Source: Strigops habroptila (lineage: Eukaryota; Chordata; Aves; Psittaciformes; Psittacidae). Taken from it: DNA of 64,000 bases. The notes beneath the pieces are model-generated. The model worked only from the letters and a program-made list of their open reading frames with translations. It had not been told where the DNA came from and searched no databases. The translations under genes were made by a program, and so were the position numbers. The first letter of the stretch is position 1. Each line of letters starts with the position of its first letter. Below, piece by piece: positions 47,960-57,591 of this stretch. The stretch is from positions 75,526,287-75,590,286 of the forward strand of contig NC_044282.2 of NCBI RefSeq assembly GCF_004027225.2, in the 5' to 3' direction.

Positions 47960-48308
47960 CAGCTTCCCGGTGAGGAGTAAGAGCGGGCTCGGCCCGAAGC
48001 GTTGCCCGCGCTTTGGATCCCCCCAAACCCCCATTCCCGTGGCCGCAGGGCTTTGTGCACCCTCAAGAGACCTTTGTTCCTGTGGGTAACGGGCCGCTCG
48101 GTCCTTCCACACCGGGTGGCACCGCGGCCCGGCCACAGCACATCCCCATCCCCGGGGCCGTGTCCGCCTTGAGCGGGCCGCGCTCCGCCCGTGGGCACCC
48201 CGCGCTCTGCCGCTGTCAGGCCCCACGTCGAGTGGGGTTTGCAGGACGCTCTGCCCATGTGGTGGCATCTGCGGGTCGGTTTGGGTGTGTGTGAGTCCTT
48301 ACCCTAAC

Positions 48309-48476
48309 GCTTATCCTTATTCTCTTATTCTTAATTTTTTATTCTTATCATTCTTATTACTCCTATTCTTTTATTCTTATTATTCTTACCATTCTTACTC
48401 TTCTTATTACTCTTATTCCTATCCCTATTCTTATTCCTAGTCCTACTATTATTCTTATTCCTACTATTATTATTTG
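48309..48476. repeat. TTATTC-type microsatellite
   Basis: About 165 bp of degenerate TTATTC, TTATTCT and CTATTATT units on the plus strand, pyrimidine plus A, with gradual divergence along the array. Confidence 0.85.
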
Positions 48477-48879
48477 AAGCGCAGCTCTTTCCCCACCCCA
48501 AGGAGTGGAGCTGCCCCACGAAGCAGCACACGCCGCTGGAGATGTTCATCCTGTCCCTTCCCGGTTAGCTTCCGCCGGGATTCTTTAAATCGGGCCGTTA
48601 TATCGTCGTGCTGCCTCTGTCGCGACTGTCACTGGTCATTATGGCTATTTTTTCCCTTCGCTTGCGGTGGTGGGAAGGATTTAAACTTCCTCCCTCCCCC
48701 CGCCTCCCCCCCCGCTCTGGGGGCTGAATAAATCGATCGATAAGGACGAGCTTGGCTGGAAATTGGGGCTCTGTGCCTGGTGGGTGCCCGGGGCTCCCTC
48801 CCCCCCGGGAAGGGGAGCGCCCGCCCGAAGGGGTTCCCTCGATATCGGGGAGGACTCCGGAATGGATGAAGAGATAGCC

Positions 48880-49200
48880 ATTGAGTGCGGTTGAATACCA
48901 TGACAACTAGGAACAACCTCAGATTTATTCCCAACAGTTAGGACACATTGAAAGAGGGCGTCAATCACGTATTATTTCGCCACTGAAATAAATGCAAAAA
49001 CTGCGCCGAGACAAAGGGTTCCAACAGAAGCCGGACATTTGTCTACATTGCGGACATTGTTTCCAGCTTAGCCATAGGGTTGTATTTGTGTTTGCGAGGG
49101 TCCGACCACCCAGGATGTGCTCAGGGGCTCGCTTTAAAAAAAAAAAAGGGGGGAAAAAAAAATCCCTGGGCATTGTCAGCCACATCACATGCTTTATGGG
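48880..49200 (+). promoter_or_regulatory. Candidate NKX2-2 Shh-responsive module (GLI plus SOX/TCF sites)
   Basis: GACCACCCA at 49104-49112 is the exact GLI consensus, 2.07 kb upstream of the NKX2-2 ATG. Within 100 bp upstream are ACAAAGG (49011-49017, TCF/SOX type) and ACATTGT (49054-49060, SOX type), plus TAAT-containing words near 48970. Mouse Nkx2-2 is a direct Shh/Gli target and its upstream neural module carries GLI and TCF/SOX sites (from general knowledge). This block is the obvious avian counterpart by position and content, but orthology was not tested. Confidence 0.55.
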
Positions 49201-49959
49201 AGGCAGGCTGGGGGCTGGGGGAGGAAGGATGGGGGCAGCGGGCAGGGAGAGGAGGGGAAGGTGCGAATACATTGATCGGCAGGCCGGGGGATGTCTGAGG
49301 GACCGTCTTCCTTCTCTCCCCCACCACCAGCAGCCGCATTCCCGCTCCCTCCTCCTGGAAGAGAAACTCGGTCAACTTCGCTTTCCCAGGAATAAAACCA
49401 CTTCCCAAATTGTCTGTGCCCACCCCCCTCCGCAAACGACCGTCATCCCCACGCATAAGCCCGTCCCGGGCCGGGCTCCGGCTTCGCGGTGGCTCAGGGG
49501 TGAGGAGGAACAAGGGGAAGAAGGTCCGGGTCGGGGTGCGCACGGCCGAAGTTGCAAGGAAGGGAAGGAAGGAGGAAAATGAAGATAAAAGTTGGTGGCA
49601 GACAGATAGGGAAGAAGTTGGGGGGACGCGGAGGGAGAACCATCCGCGGCCGCGCAGCAGCGCCGGGACCCGCGGCCGGGGATGCTGCGGGGCTCCGCGG
49701 CCGTCGGAGTGTGTCTGTGCATGCGACACCTGAAAGTCCGGCCTTCCAAAACGCCCTTTTGGAAAGAGGTCCCTTCACCCCCCGTAGTTTTCCAGGCTCC
49801 GAAAAGGAAAGTAAAAACAAAACCCCAATAAACTAAGAAAATCTCAGTTCTATTTGAAAGCCCGTTGGGCTCCAGCCCGCTAAATCAACCAAACGGGCCG
49901 GGTTTTATTCCCTTGGAAGAAGGAGGCAAAAACAATGAGACCTCTTCAAATAAAGCCCC

Positions 49960-50160
49960 CCTCCCTCAAGTAATCACCTCCCGCATCTCCCCGGGTCGTG
50001 ACTGACGATCGCATTTTGCCAGTTCGGTTAATTTCGGAGCAAACTAGAATCAATTACTCGCTGTTTAATTTCCAGCGTTCATCCCTAAGCCTCAACCAAA
50101 ATATTGACCTAGGCGGTTTAGATAAGTTGGTCTCCTGCCATCTGAACCGCCTCCCCCCTT
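49960..50160 (+). promoter_or_regulatory. Candidate NKX2-2 upstream regulatory block with FOXA-like site
   Basis: Repeat-free block with AATCAATTACTC, CTGTTTAATTTCC and AAATATTGACCTAG. TATTGAC (50102-50108) is a classic liver/floor-plate FOXA-type site. Foxa2 control of mouse Nkx2-2 promoters is established knowledge; use of this particular site is inferred. Confidence 0.4.
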
Positions 50161-50519
50161 CGGTCCATGAGATGAGCGCTGCCCCCGGTGCTCCGCCGGC
50201 GCGCAAGCTGCGCGGGGAGAAGGGGGGGGGACACTTATCCCATAGTTATATATATTTTATTTCCCCGCTGCTTCGCAAGGCAATGGGTGGAAAACACACT
50301 TTGGAGTGTGGGGAATATCGGTGCGAGGCTCTTTGTATGTAAATACTGGGTGGGAAAAAAAAAGGGAAAAGAGAAAATCACACCCTCCCTTCTCCCGCCG
50401 CGCCACACACACACACAACGCACCCGCGGAAGGGCCCTCCCCACGCCGGTAATTAACTGACACGTTATACCACTCATCACCAATGGTGGAAGCTCGGAGC
50501 TCGCCCAAAACCCGCAATT

Positions 50520-50580
50520 TCACATCTGCAAACACTGTCTTCATCCACTTGACTCCCAGGACCCGCCCACACGTGGCCAA
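50520..50580 (+). promoter_or_regulatory. NKX2-2 proximal block: forkhead, NK2 and E-box sites
   Basis: GCAAACA (50528-50534, complement TGTTTGC, forkhead consensus), CCACTTGA (50545-50552, complement TCAAGTGG, full NK2 consensus) and CACGTG (50570-50575) within 50 bp, about 640 bp before the NKX2-2 start codon. Autoregulation is suggested, not shown. Confidence 0.4.
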
Positions 50581-50597
50581 CCTTGCCCGGGTTTAAT

Positions 50598-51185
50598 GTA
50601 GGTTTTTTTTCTCCCTCCTCTCGGCAGGTTCATGTGTGGGGACCAGCCTTGTACGGACTGTTCGCTCCAGCAATGGCTCGGGTTTTCCAAGAGGCAGGCG
50701 CGGGCTCGGGGTGTTTAAGCAACAGCCAGAAGTGATTTTTTTTTCTTCCATTTTTTCTCTTTTCCTTTTTTTTTTTCTTTTTTTTTTTTTTTAAATTTTT
50801 TTCCGCCCTCTTTTTTTTATATATATTTTTAATTTTTGGCGTGTCGCTCCCCTTTTCCCCCTGGAGTTACAAACTATTTCCGAAGCTGCTCCCGCTCTCT
50901 GAATTTCCCCCGTGGCACAACAAGCCCGTCCGTGGAAACCACCACTGCAGAGATCCACCGCGGCGGCTCCGCTTCTTCTTTTGCACCAACCCCTTCGGTT
51001 ATCTCCCTGTAAACCTGTATTCCCGTTATATCTACCCCCCCTTCCACGCGTGCTCCCCCCCCCTCCCCGCTCCCCGCTGCCGTGCGCGGCGGGGCTGTCG
51101 CCGCTCCGCGTGTGCGTGGCTCCCGTGACACGGCGGGCCCGCGGAGCCGCTCCTCCAACTTTCCCTGCCTAAATTTGGCCGGAAC
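50598..51185 (+). other. NKX2-2: Probable NKX2-2 5' UTR with splice acceptor and T-rich tract
   Basis: A pyrimidine tract and CTCGGCAG (AG at 50626-50627) form a strong 3' splice site, fitting the alternative noncoding first exons known in mouse Nkx2-2. It is followed by a small upstream frame (50632-50718), then about 100 bp of T runs (50740-50845) ending in TATATATA-like sequence. That sequence could instead be a proximal core promoter. Which transcript start is used cannot be decided here. Confidence 0.45.
50632..50718 (+). CDS. Candidate upstream open reading frame in NKX2-2 5' UTR (28 aa)
   Basis: ATG at 50632, five bases into the putative coding-exon 5' UTR, opens a 28-codon frame (MCGDQPCTDCSLQQWLGFSK...) ending in TAA at 50716-50718, well before the NKX2-2 start. 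It resembles no protein known to me. If transcripts include this segment it could reduce NKX2-2 translation. Its start context is mediocre, and it may simply be promoter DNA. Confidence 0.3.
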   Translation: MCGDQPCTDCSLQQWLGFSKRQARARGV

Positions 51186-51444
51186 ATGTCTCTGACCAAC
51201 ACAAAGACGGGTTTTTCGGTGAAGGACATTTTGGACCTCCCCGACACCAACGATGAGGACGGCTCCGCTGCGGAGGGGGGTGAGGAGGAGAGCGAAGCGC
51301 CGGAGCCCCCCAGGAAAGCGGGGGTGCTGGGGCAGACCCCCTTGGACGCTGTGCAGACGCTGCCTTTGAAGAACCCCTTCTACGATAGCAGCGATAATCC
51401 CTACACGCGATGGCTGGCTAGCGCCGAGGGCATCCAATACTCCC
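51186..51444 (+). CDS. NKX2-2: NKX2-2 coding exon 1
   Basis: Encodes residues 1-86 and the first base of Leu87: TN/eh1 repression motif, acidic linker, [20 protein letters not shown] conserved block. It ends ...CAATACTCCC before donor GTGAGT (51445-51450). Reading on into the intron gives a spurious extension to 51704. Confidence 0.97.
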
Positions 51445-52293
51445 GTGAGTACCGGCGGGGACGGGGCCGCGCCGCCCCACACTCCCCCGGCGCCGGGGCA
51501 GGGGGGGTCGAGGGGGTGTGTGGGGTGTTGGGGGGTGTTCGCCGCTCGCCGTGGCTGGCTGAGCCCCGCCGGTGCCTTCATCCTCCCCATGCCGCGGCGG
51601 GGAGAGCCCCGCTGCCAGGCGCCGGCGGGATGAGAGATGCGGGGAGGGATGCGGGGTGCGGGGGGTGCGCAGCGCTGAGCCCCCCCCCGTCCGGTCCCCG
51701 CTGACGGGCCGCTCCCGGCCGGGCTCTCCGCAGTGCACGGGCTGGCGGCAGGCGGCGGCGGCCAGGACCCATCCGCCAAGTCACCGGAGCCGTCGGCCGA
51801 CGAGTCGCCCGACAACGAGAAGGAAGCGGCGGGCGGCGGGGACGCGGGGAAGAAGAGGAAGAGGAGGGTGCTCTTCTCCAAGGCGCAGACCTACGAGCTG
51901 GAGCGGCGGTTCCGGCAGCAGCGGTACCTGTCGGCGCCGGAGCGGGAGCACTTGGCCAGCCTGATCCGCCTCACCCCGACCCAGGTGAAGATCTGGTTCC
52001 AGAACCATCGCTACAAGATGAAGAGGGCCCGGGCCGAGAAAGGTATGGAAGTGACTCCTCTGCCCTCCCCGCGGCGGGTGGCGGTGCCGGTCTTAGTCAG
52101 GGACGGCAAACCCTGTCACACGCTCAAAGCTCAGGACTTGGCAGCCGCGACCTTCCAGACGGGAATCCCTTTCTCCGCCTATAGCGCCCAGTCCCTACAG
52201 CATATGCAATACAACGCCCAGTACAGCGCGGCCAGCAACCCCCAGTACCCCACAGCACACCACTTGGTACAAGCGCAGCAGTGGACTTGGTGA
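51186..52293 (+). CDS. NKX2-2: NKX2-2 homeobox transcription factor, two coding exons
   Basis: Nuclear NK2-class homeodomain protein; mainly a Groucho-dependent repressor specifying ventral neural progenitors (p3), oligodendrocyte lineage and pancreatic endocrine cells. Coding exons 51186-51444 and 51734-52293 give 819 nt, 272 residues plus TGA (human protein 273). TN/eh1 motif [11 protein letters not shown] at residues 8-18; acidic segment 22-39; homeodomain about 127-186 with W48, F49, N51 and the NK2-diagnostic Tyr54; NK2-specific domain about 201-216 ([15 protein letters not shown]); C-terminus [16 protein letters not shown]. The start has A at -3 and matches the family N-terminus [11 protein letters not shown]. 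Donor GTGAGT and acceptor CCGCAG flank a 289-bp intron that splits Leu87. Identity is unambiguous. Confidence 0.98.
51734..52293 (+). CDS. NKX2-2: NKX2-2 coding exon 2 (homeodomain, NK2-SD)
   Basis: Begins TGCACGGGCTGGC after acceptor CTCCGCAG. Encodes the Ser/Pro/Asp linker [15 protein letters not shown], the homeodomain with recognition helix [18 protein letters not shown], the NK2-specific domain and the Tyr/Gln-rich C-terminal activation region. Stop TGA at 52291-52293. Confidence 0.97.
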
Positions 52294-52451
52294 AGGCTGC
52301 AGGGGAGCGCGCACCCCCCGCACCCGCGTACCCCCCATGCGCGAAAAGAGGAGGAAAACCCCGAAATAATAAAGCGAGACAGAGAGGGAGACAGACTGAT
52401 GCTCCAAAAATAAAAATCAAAACTGCGGGGGAAGGGATGGAGAGGGAAACG

Positions 52452-52488
52452 CTATTATTATTATTGCTATTATTATTATTATTATTAT
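52452..52488. repeat. (TTA)n microsatellite in NKX2-2 3' UTR
   Basis: Near-perfect TAT/TTA trinucleotide run with one GCT interruption. Confidence 0.9.
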
Positions 52489-52688
52489 GTTGTTTGGTTT
52501 TGGTTTTTGGTTTTGGTTTGGTTCTTTTTTCCCTCTCCTGTTTCTTTTCCCCTCTATTTTTTGGGGGGAGGCTCGGTTTCATTTCGGGGGGAGGCAGGGA
52601 GGGGGGGAAGGGAGGGGAGGTGTTTTTTGTGCGTCATTGTTTACAGAAATTTTTGCGCCATTCAGTGGTCCTGTCTACCTACAGCTCA

Positions 52689-52749
52689 AATAAAAGGTGG
52701 GGTGGGGGGGGAGATCGTCAGAATTAAACAAAAATAAAGGAAGAATAAA
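52689..52749 (+). terminator. NKX2-2: Clustered polyadenylation signals, NKX2-2
   Basis: Three AATAAA hexamers within 61 bp (52689, 52733, 52744), followed by a TGTGGTTTTGTG stretch near 52770 that fits a downstream GU-rich element. Confidence 0.6.
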
Positions 52750-52770
52750 CCCCCATCCCCGCTGCTCCTG

Positions 52771-54850
52771 TGGTTTTGTGAGGACCGGGCGGGCACCCGG
52801 ACAAGAGGGGCTCGATTCCCCACTTCCATGGGGACGCTCGGCCCCGTGGAGCCCCCGGTAGCTCGGAACGGGTGTGTTTTGCCGTCGCGTTGTGCCGTGG
52901 GGAGCGGCCGGGATGTCGGTTTTGGTTGATCTCGTTTGGGGGTTGCATACAACTAGTCCCGAGCAACCGGGAGCGGAGGGAAAAGAAACGCGGGTCAAAC
53001 CCTCGGCGCTCGCCGTTGCACGGAAGCGGCTCCTTCTGCGTGATATTTTAATACGAATTTTAATTTTGTTAAAGGAAATTTAATTTCATCTTTTAAGGAA
53101 AACAATTAATAGCACCAATAACGACGGCGGACAGGACTTGTTCTTCTCCTCGTCCGCCTCCCCGGCCGCCTCCCCGCCGCGTTTCAGTGTGGGGCCTGCG
53201 GGGAGACCCCGGCCGAGCAGGGCCCCCCCACAACTTCTTTTTTTTTGGAGGAGCAAAACGGCTTTTTTCGGGGCGTTCGGCTTCAGCCCGCTGGCGAAAA
53301 AGGGGGAGGGAGGTTAAAGGATTATTTAGTATCTTTGGCTTTGCTTTCCGCCCCCCGGTGCCCCGTGGTGTGAGGGTCCCCCGGCCGCGGATTGGGTACC
53401 AGCATCCCCCCCCGCTGGCTGCGGCCGTTTTGCGAGGAAGGGAGCGCGGAAACTTCGCGTTCAGCCCTCGGGGATGCGCCGGCGGCTGGGGCAGGTCGGG
53501 GAAAGGTAAACACCTGGGGCACCCCCCCAAAAAAGGGGGAGAATGAGCAGATTGGCGGGGGGGGGCTGGCGGCCTGGCCGCCGTGGAACGGAGACCAGGC
53601 CCGGCTCGGGGGAAGCGGCGGCCGGTTTCGGGCGGGCGCAGCCCCGGCTCGCAGTGAGTTTGTGCAGCGCCGGGGAGGCTGCGAGCCCCTCGCCCTCCGC
53701 GGCGGGTTTTAGGCTGTTAAAGATGCTTAAACCCCAAATAAATATATCAACAAACGAGGTTTGTGGGGTGCGGGAACCGCAGAAGCGCCCGCCCCGTCCC
53801 GCCGCGGCTGAGCCGAGTCGAGCCGAGCCGGTTCAGTTCAACACCCAAAGCAAAGAGACGATCGGTACCGGCCCCGCCGTACCCCTCCGAGTCAATCCGC
53901 CCCGGCGCAACCTCCGCCGGCCACCGATCCCGGCACCGCTCCGCTCTGCGGCTGGGTTGTTTCTACCCCATTTCTCTTTTTATTTGTATTTTTACCCCCC
54001 TTTTCCCGTTCCTCGTTTCCCCGCCGGGTGAGCCCGTTCCCAAACCACCCGAGGCCTCTCGGTGGACGCCGCCGGTAACTTGCCCTTGCCCCGGCAGGGC
54101 AGCCGCGGGCATCCACCGGGGCAGAGCCAGCCCGACAAGCAGGGAACCGGCCTCCAGCGCCGGGGAGCCTCCGCCGGGCCCCGGAGCAACGGGAGAACAT
54201 GGATATGTGCAGGTTTTCCTCTTTCCACCCCCAGCGTGCGAGCCAGGAGCGGAGAGAAGGAAAACTGCCACTTCTTAATTATTTTTCCCCCTTTTTTTTC
54301 CCTTTCTCTTTTCCCCCAGGCTCTGCTAAGTCTATAAAGCCAGTTGTGTGGCCCTAACCTCCGTGGCCTTATATCTCCCATGCTGCCGGGCCAGCTCCGG
54401 GCAGTCTATCTTTGCACAATATACAGTAGACTTCACAAAACAGCACAATGGGGGAGGCAGGGAGGTGAGCATGTTAGAGGCGTGCATATTAAAGAGATGG
54501 AGGCCAAGGCAGCCAGGGCTGGGCCGGGTGGGGGGAAAGAAAAAGGAGACACAGTCTAAGGGGGGGTGGGCCCCCTCTCTGTGCCTTCCCTCCCTTCTTT
54601 TCCCCCCTTTTTCCTTCTTTTTGGGGCCATTCCATTCATTTCGGGGAGGCAGTCCATCTCGGAGTCAGGGAGCAGTGTCCTTTGCGTTTTGTTAGGGCTG
54701 TCACTCGTGCTCATTGTTAGGCGTGTTCTACATGTTGTATCCCATATGGCCAGCTGGGCCGGGGGACCCCTCACAAAACCCAAATTGTGCCCAGCTTTCA
54801 AAACCAGCATTGTTGTCTGTGAAAGGAAGACGAATTAAAAATTCGTGCTA
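52771..54850. other. GC-rich DNA downstream of NKX2-2, no gene seen
   Basis: Contains a CpG-rich segment (53110-54140) with spurious open frames, an AT-rich block (53040-53110) with repeated TTTAAT/TTAATT words, and repeat-free stretches at 53705-53760 and 54340-54830 that look like candidate regulatory DNA (for example CAATATACAGTAGACTTCAC and CATATTAAAGAG). No coding exon recognised. Confidence 0.45.
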
Positions 54851-55310
54851 TATCTATTCTGGAAGGCAAAAAAAAAAAAAAAAAAAAGCCGGAGGGTGGG
54901 GGGGACACAAGGAAAAAGAATCCCTCTCTCTTTCTCTCCCTCTCTCCCTCTCTCTTTGAAGACTAACAGAGGCCTCCTCTTCTCCCAGTCCCCGCTGACA
55001 AGTTTCTCTCTCATTTCACAGGAAATTAGACTCTCCCCCCCCCTCAGCAAGACCCAAGCGCATCTCCCCTGTAAAACCCACGTCGGGGCCCGCTCCTGCA
55101 CCTCCGGCCGGGCAGCAGAGCTGGGCTGCGCGGGGGCTGCGCGGAGGCTGCGGCGGGCAGCAGAACAAGGCTGCATTGAGGGCCCGGTAATGTTATGCAG
55201 GCGGCCTCCCTCCGCGGCCCGGCCGTACCGCGCGGCGGGCTGGCACGTCCCGCTTCTGCCCCGGAGAAACGGCTCTTTCTTGTCGTAGCTCCTGGTTGTG
55301 CAAGGCAGAC

Positions 55311-55806
55311 CGACGGGGGGGGGGAGAGACGGGGAGGGAGAGAGGGGAAGGGGGGGCAATGGAAAAGGAAAAAAAAGGGAAAAAAAGGAAGATAAAACAA
55401 ACAAACAAAAAAAAAGTGGGGAAAAAAAAGACGATTTAAAAAGCCGGGGGGTGGGGAGGAAGGAAGGAAAAAAAAAAAAAAAGAAGAAATGAAAAAAACT
55501 GCAAAAGAAAAGGAAACGGAAAACGAAAAGGAAAGATGAAAATAAAAAGGAAACGGAACAAAAAAAAAGAGCAGAAAGAAAACAGAAAAAAGAAAATAAG
55601 GAAAACAAAAAAGAAAAAAGGTAAAAGAAAAGGAAGAAAAGAAAATAGAGTCAAAAAAAAGAAAATAAAAAGAAAGAAGAAAAAAAGAAAGAACGAACAA
55701 GAAAAAAGGAAAAACAAGAAAACAAAAGAAAGAAAAAAGAAAAAAGAAAAAGAAAAAGGAAAAGGAAAAAAGAAAAGAGAACAAAAAACAAAAAAAGGAC
55801 AATAAA
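55311..55806. repeat. Third polypurine tract, downstream of NKX2-2
   Basis: About 500 bp, plus strand almost entirely A and G with A-rich words, between two CpG-rich stretches. Long Lys-rich (plus) and Phe-rich (minus) open frames are artefacts of composition. Confidence 0.9.
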
Positions 55807-56219
55807 GGAGGGGAACCGCCAACCCAACCGTCCTTGGCACTTCCAGCCCCAGGCAGAGGGGATGAACAGCGCTGCGCGGGCGCGTTGGTGACACCGGCCG
55901 CCCCGCTCCTGCCCTCAGTGCTGGCAGCAGCCCCCCCCCCGTACACCCCGTCCTCCACCGGGAGCTGCGGTGGGATCTGCACCTCGGCAGAGCCGCCCGT
56001 CGGGTCCGGATCGCGACACGCTCCGCGGATCACGATTTGGTGCAGAAACCTGTTTGCTGGGGGAGGGTGAGGAGCTCTGGGTCCCGCTCCTGGGGCTCCT
56101 TTCCCTTTTTCCCTTTTTCCCCCTATCTTTTCCCCCTTTCCTCCTTCCGCCGCCCTCTCGCAGGGAGGGAGCTGCTCAGGCAGGCGGATCACCTGCTAAT
56201 GAGCTGGAAGCCCCTTAAG

Positions 56220-56345
56220 CCCTGGAAATAACTTACTTCGTCACCTATTGACTGTTTGGCTTAGTTTGGAACCGGTGTGGATTTTTCGGGTCTTTTCAAG
56301 AGAGCCGGTCAATGAAAAGCTAAGCCAATATTTACCAAGTAGAAG
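56220..56345. promoter_or_regulatory. Candidate FOXA-bound block with long-spaced inverted repeat
   Basis: TATTGACT (56246-56253), TGTTTGG (56253-56259) and AATATTTACC (56327-56336) are forkhead-like. TTGGCTTAG (56256-56264) and CTAAGCCAA (56320-56328) are perfect 9-bp inverted copies 55 bp apart and overlap two of those sites. Repeat-free and AT-rich between GC-rich flanks. Confidence 0.4.
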
Positions 56346-56506
56346 GGCAACTCTCGGCGGTGTTTATTAAGGGGCTGGTGGGGAAGGGCTGCCGGGAGGG
56401 GGCAGGGTGCGGGGGGCCGCGCCCGGGGCGGCTGAAGCGGCGAGATACGGCCCGGGCAGTGGTGCGGGGAGAGGGCACTTGTGGCTCCAGGAGGGCTATG
56501 CTCTCC

Positions 56507-56808
56507 CCGCATCACCTCCCGAACCCCCGCACTCACTCCCGTTATCCCCTCGTTGCCTCTTGTTGATATCCCGCATCCCCTTTCTTCCCGTATCATCCCC
56601 GCAAACCCCTCCGTTATCCCCGCATCACCTCCTGTCATCCCTCACTCCCTTCCGTTATCCCCACATTCCCTCCTGTTGTGATCCCACATCCCATTGCGTT
56701 ATCATCCCGCATCCTCTCCTGTTGTTATCCCACATGCCCTCCCGTTACCATCCCTGCACCCACTTCCACTATCCCCTCATCCCTCCCTGTTATCCCCGCA
56801 CCTGCATC
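56507..56808. repeat. Degenerate CCGTTATCCCCGCATC minisatellite
   Basis: About 300 bp of C-rich sequence built from degenerate units of roughly 20-27 nt around (T/C)CCGTTATCCC(C/G)CATC, repeated about a dozen times. Pro/Ser/His-rich open frames reading through it are artefacts. Confidence 0.75.
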
Positions 56809-56929
56809 CTCGCCCCCACCCCCCCGTCCCCCGCTGGCTCCCCAAACAGAAGCAGCCGGGGGAGGGGTTTATTGCTCCCGCAGCCGGAGGGATGTATATT
56901 AGATACATTTTAGATGTATTTTAGGTGTA

Positions 56930-57300
56930 TTTGACGTGATTCCCCCCTCCTCGAGCAGCGGCCGCAGGGAGGCAGCAGAGCCCCACGCAGCACCGGGTGC
57001 GCAGCACCGCTACCCCTCCGCGCTCCCCCGGGGCGGAGGGAGGGGGGAATCAGGGGGGGAGCCCAGGCGGTGGCACCGGCTCCCGACCCCCCGTCTCCAA
57101 CCCTCGTCGGGGCGGCGCGGCGGGCGGCCGCAGGGCGGCGCTGCCGGATAAGGGACGCGCCATCGGGGCCGCCCCCCCGGGACTCTTCCCCCATCGGCAC
57201 GGCTGGTCCCGATCGCGGCCGGGAGCCTGTTCACAGCGTCACACCGGGGGAGGGGGCCCTTGGGCCCGCTCAGTGACACGGCAGCGGCTCTGACAGAGCC
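56930..57300. other. CpG-rich patch, no gene
   Basis: GC- and CpG-rich DNA at the edge of the NKX2-2 domain, directly before the first downstream CR1 copy. No homeodomain or other recognisable coding sequence. Confidence 0.45.
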
Positions 57301-57309
57301 GGGAGAAGG

Positions 57310-57591
57310 ATGGAGGATGGAGCCAAGAGAAGGCTGGTCTCTGCTCCCAAGAAACAGGACAACAGGGAACGGCCTCAAGCTGCGCCAGGGGAGGTTTTGG
57401 TGGAGATCAGGAACGACTCCTTCCCCAAAGGGTGCTCAGGCATTGGAACAGACTGCCCAGGGCAGTGCTGGAGTCACCGTCCCTGCAAGTGTTCACACAC
57501 AGTGACATGGGCTAGTGGTGGCCTTGGCAGTGCTGGGGAATGGTTGGACTTGATGGTCTGAAAGGTCTTTTCCAACCTGTTTGATTCTATG
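57310..57591 (+). mobile_element. CR1 LINE fragment of a different, older-looking subfamily
   Basis: Plus-oriented copy with GGCCTCAAGCTGCGCCAGGG, GCATTGGAACAGACTGCCCA, GGACTTGATGGTCTGAAAGG and the tail GTTTGATTCTATG. This differs throughout from the CCAGGTTGGACACAGGGGCT subfamily found in the intergenic desert. Confidence 0.92.

Larger units (their letters stand above)
52294..52770 (+). other. NKX2-2: NKX2-2 3' UTR with poly(A) signals
   Basis: Noncoding DNA after the stop codon. AATAAA hexamers occur at 52368-52373, 52689-52694, 52733-52738 and 52744-52749. The last three form a cluster that is the likely main cleavage region. A TTA repeat (52452-52488) and T/G-rich stretches lie between. 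Confidence 0.6.

Noticed and set aside
51572-51964. Arg/Ser-rich open frame overlapping NKX2-2 exon 2
   Set aside because: It is an out-of-frame reading of the homeodomain exon and crosses the splice acceptor.
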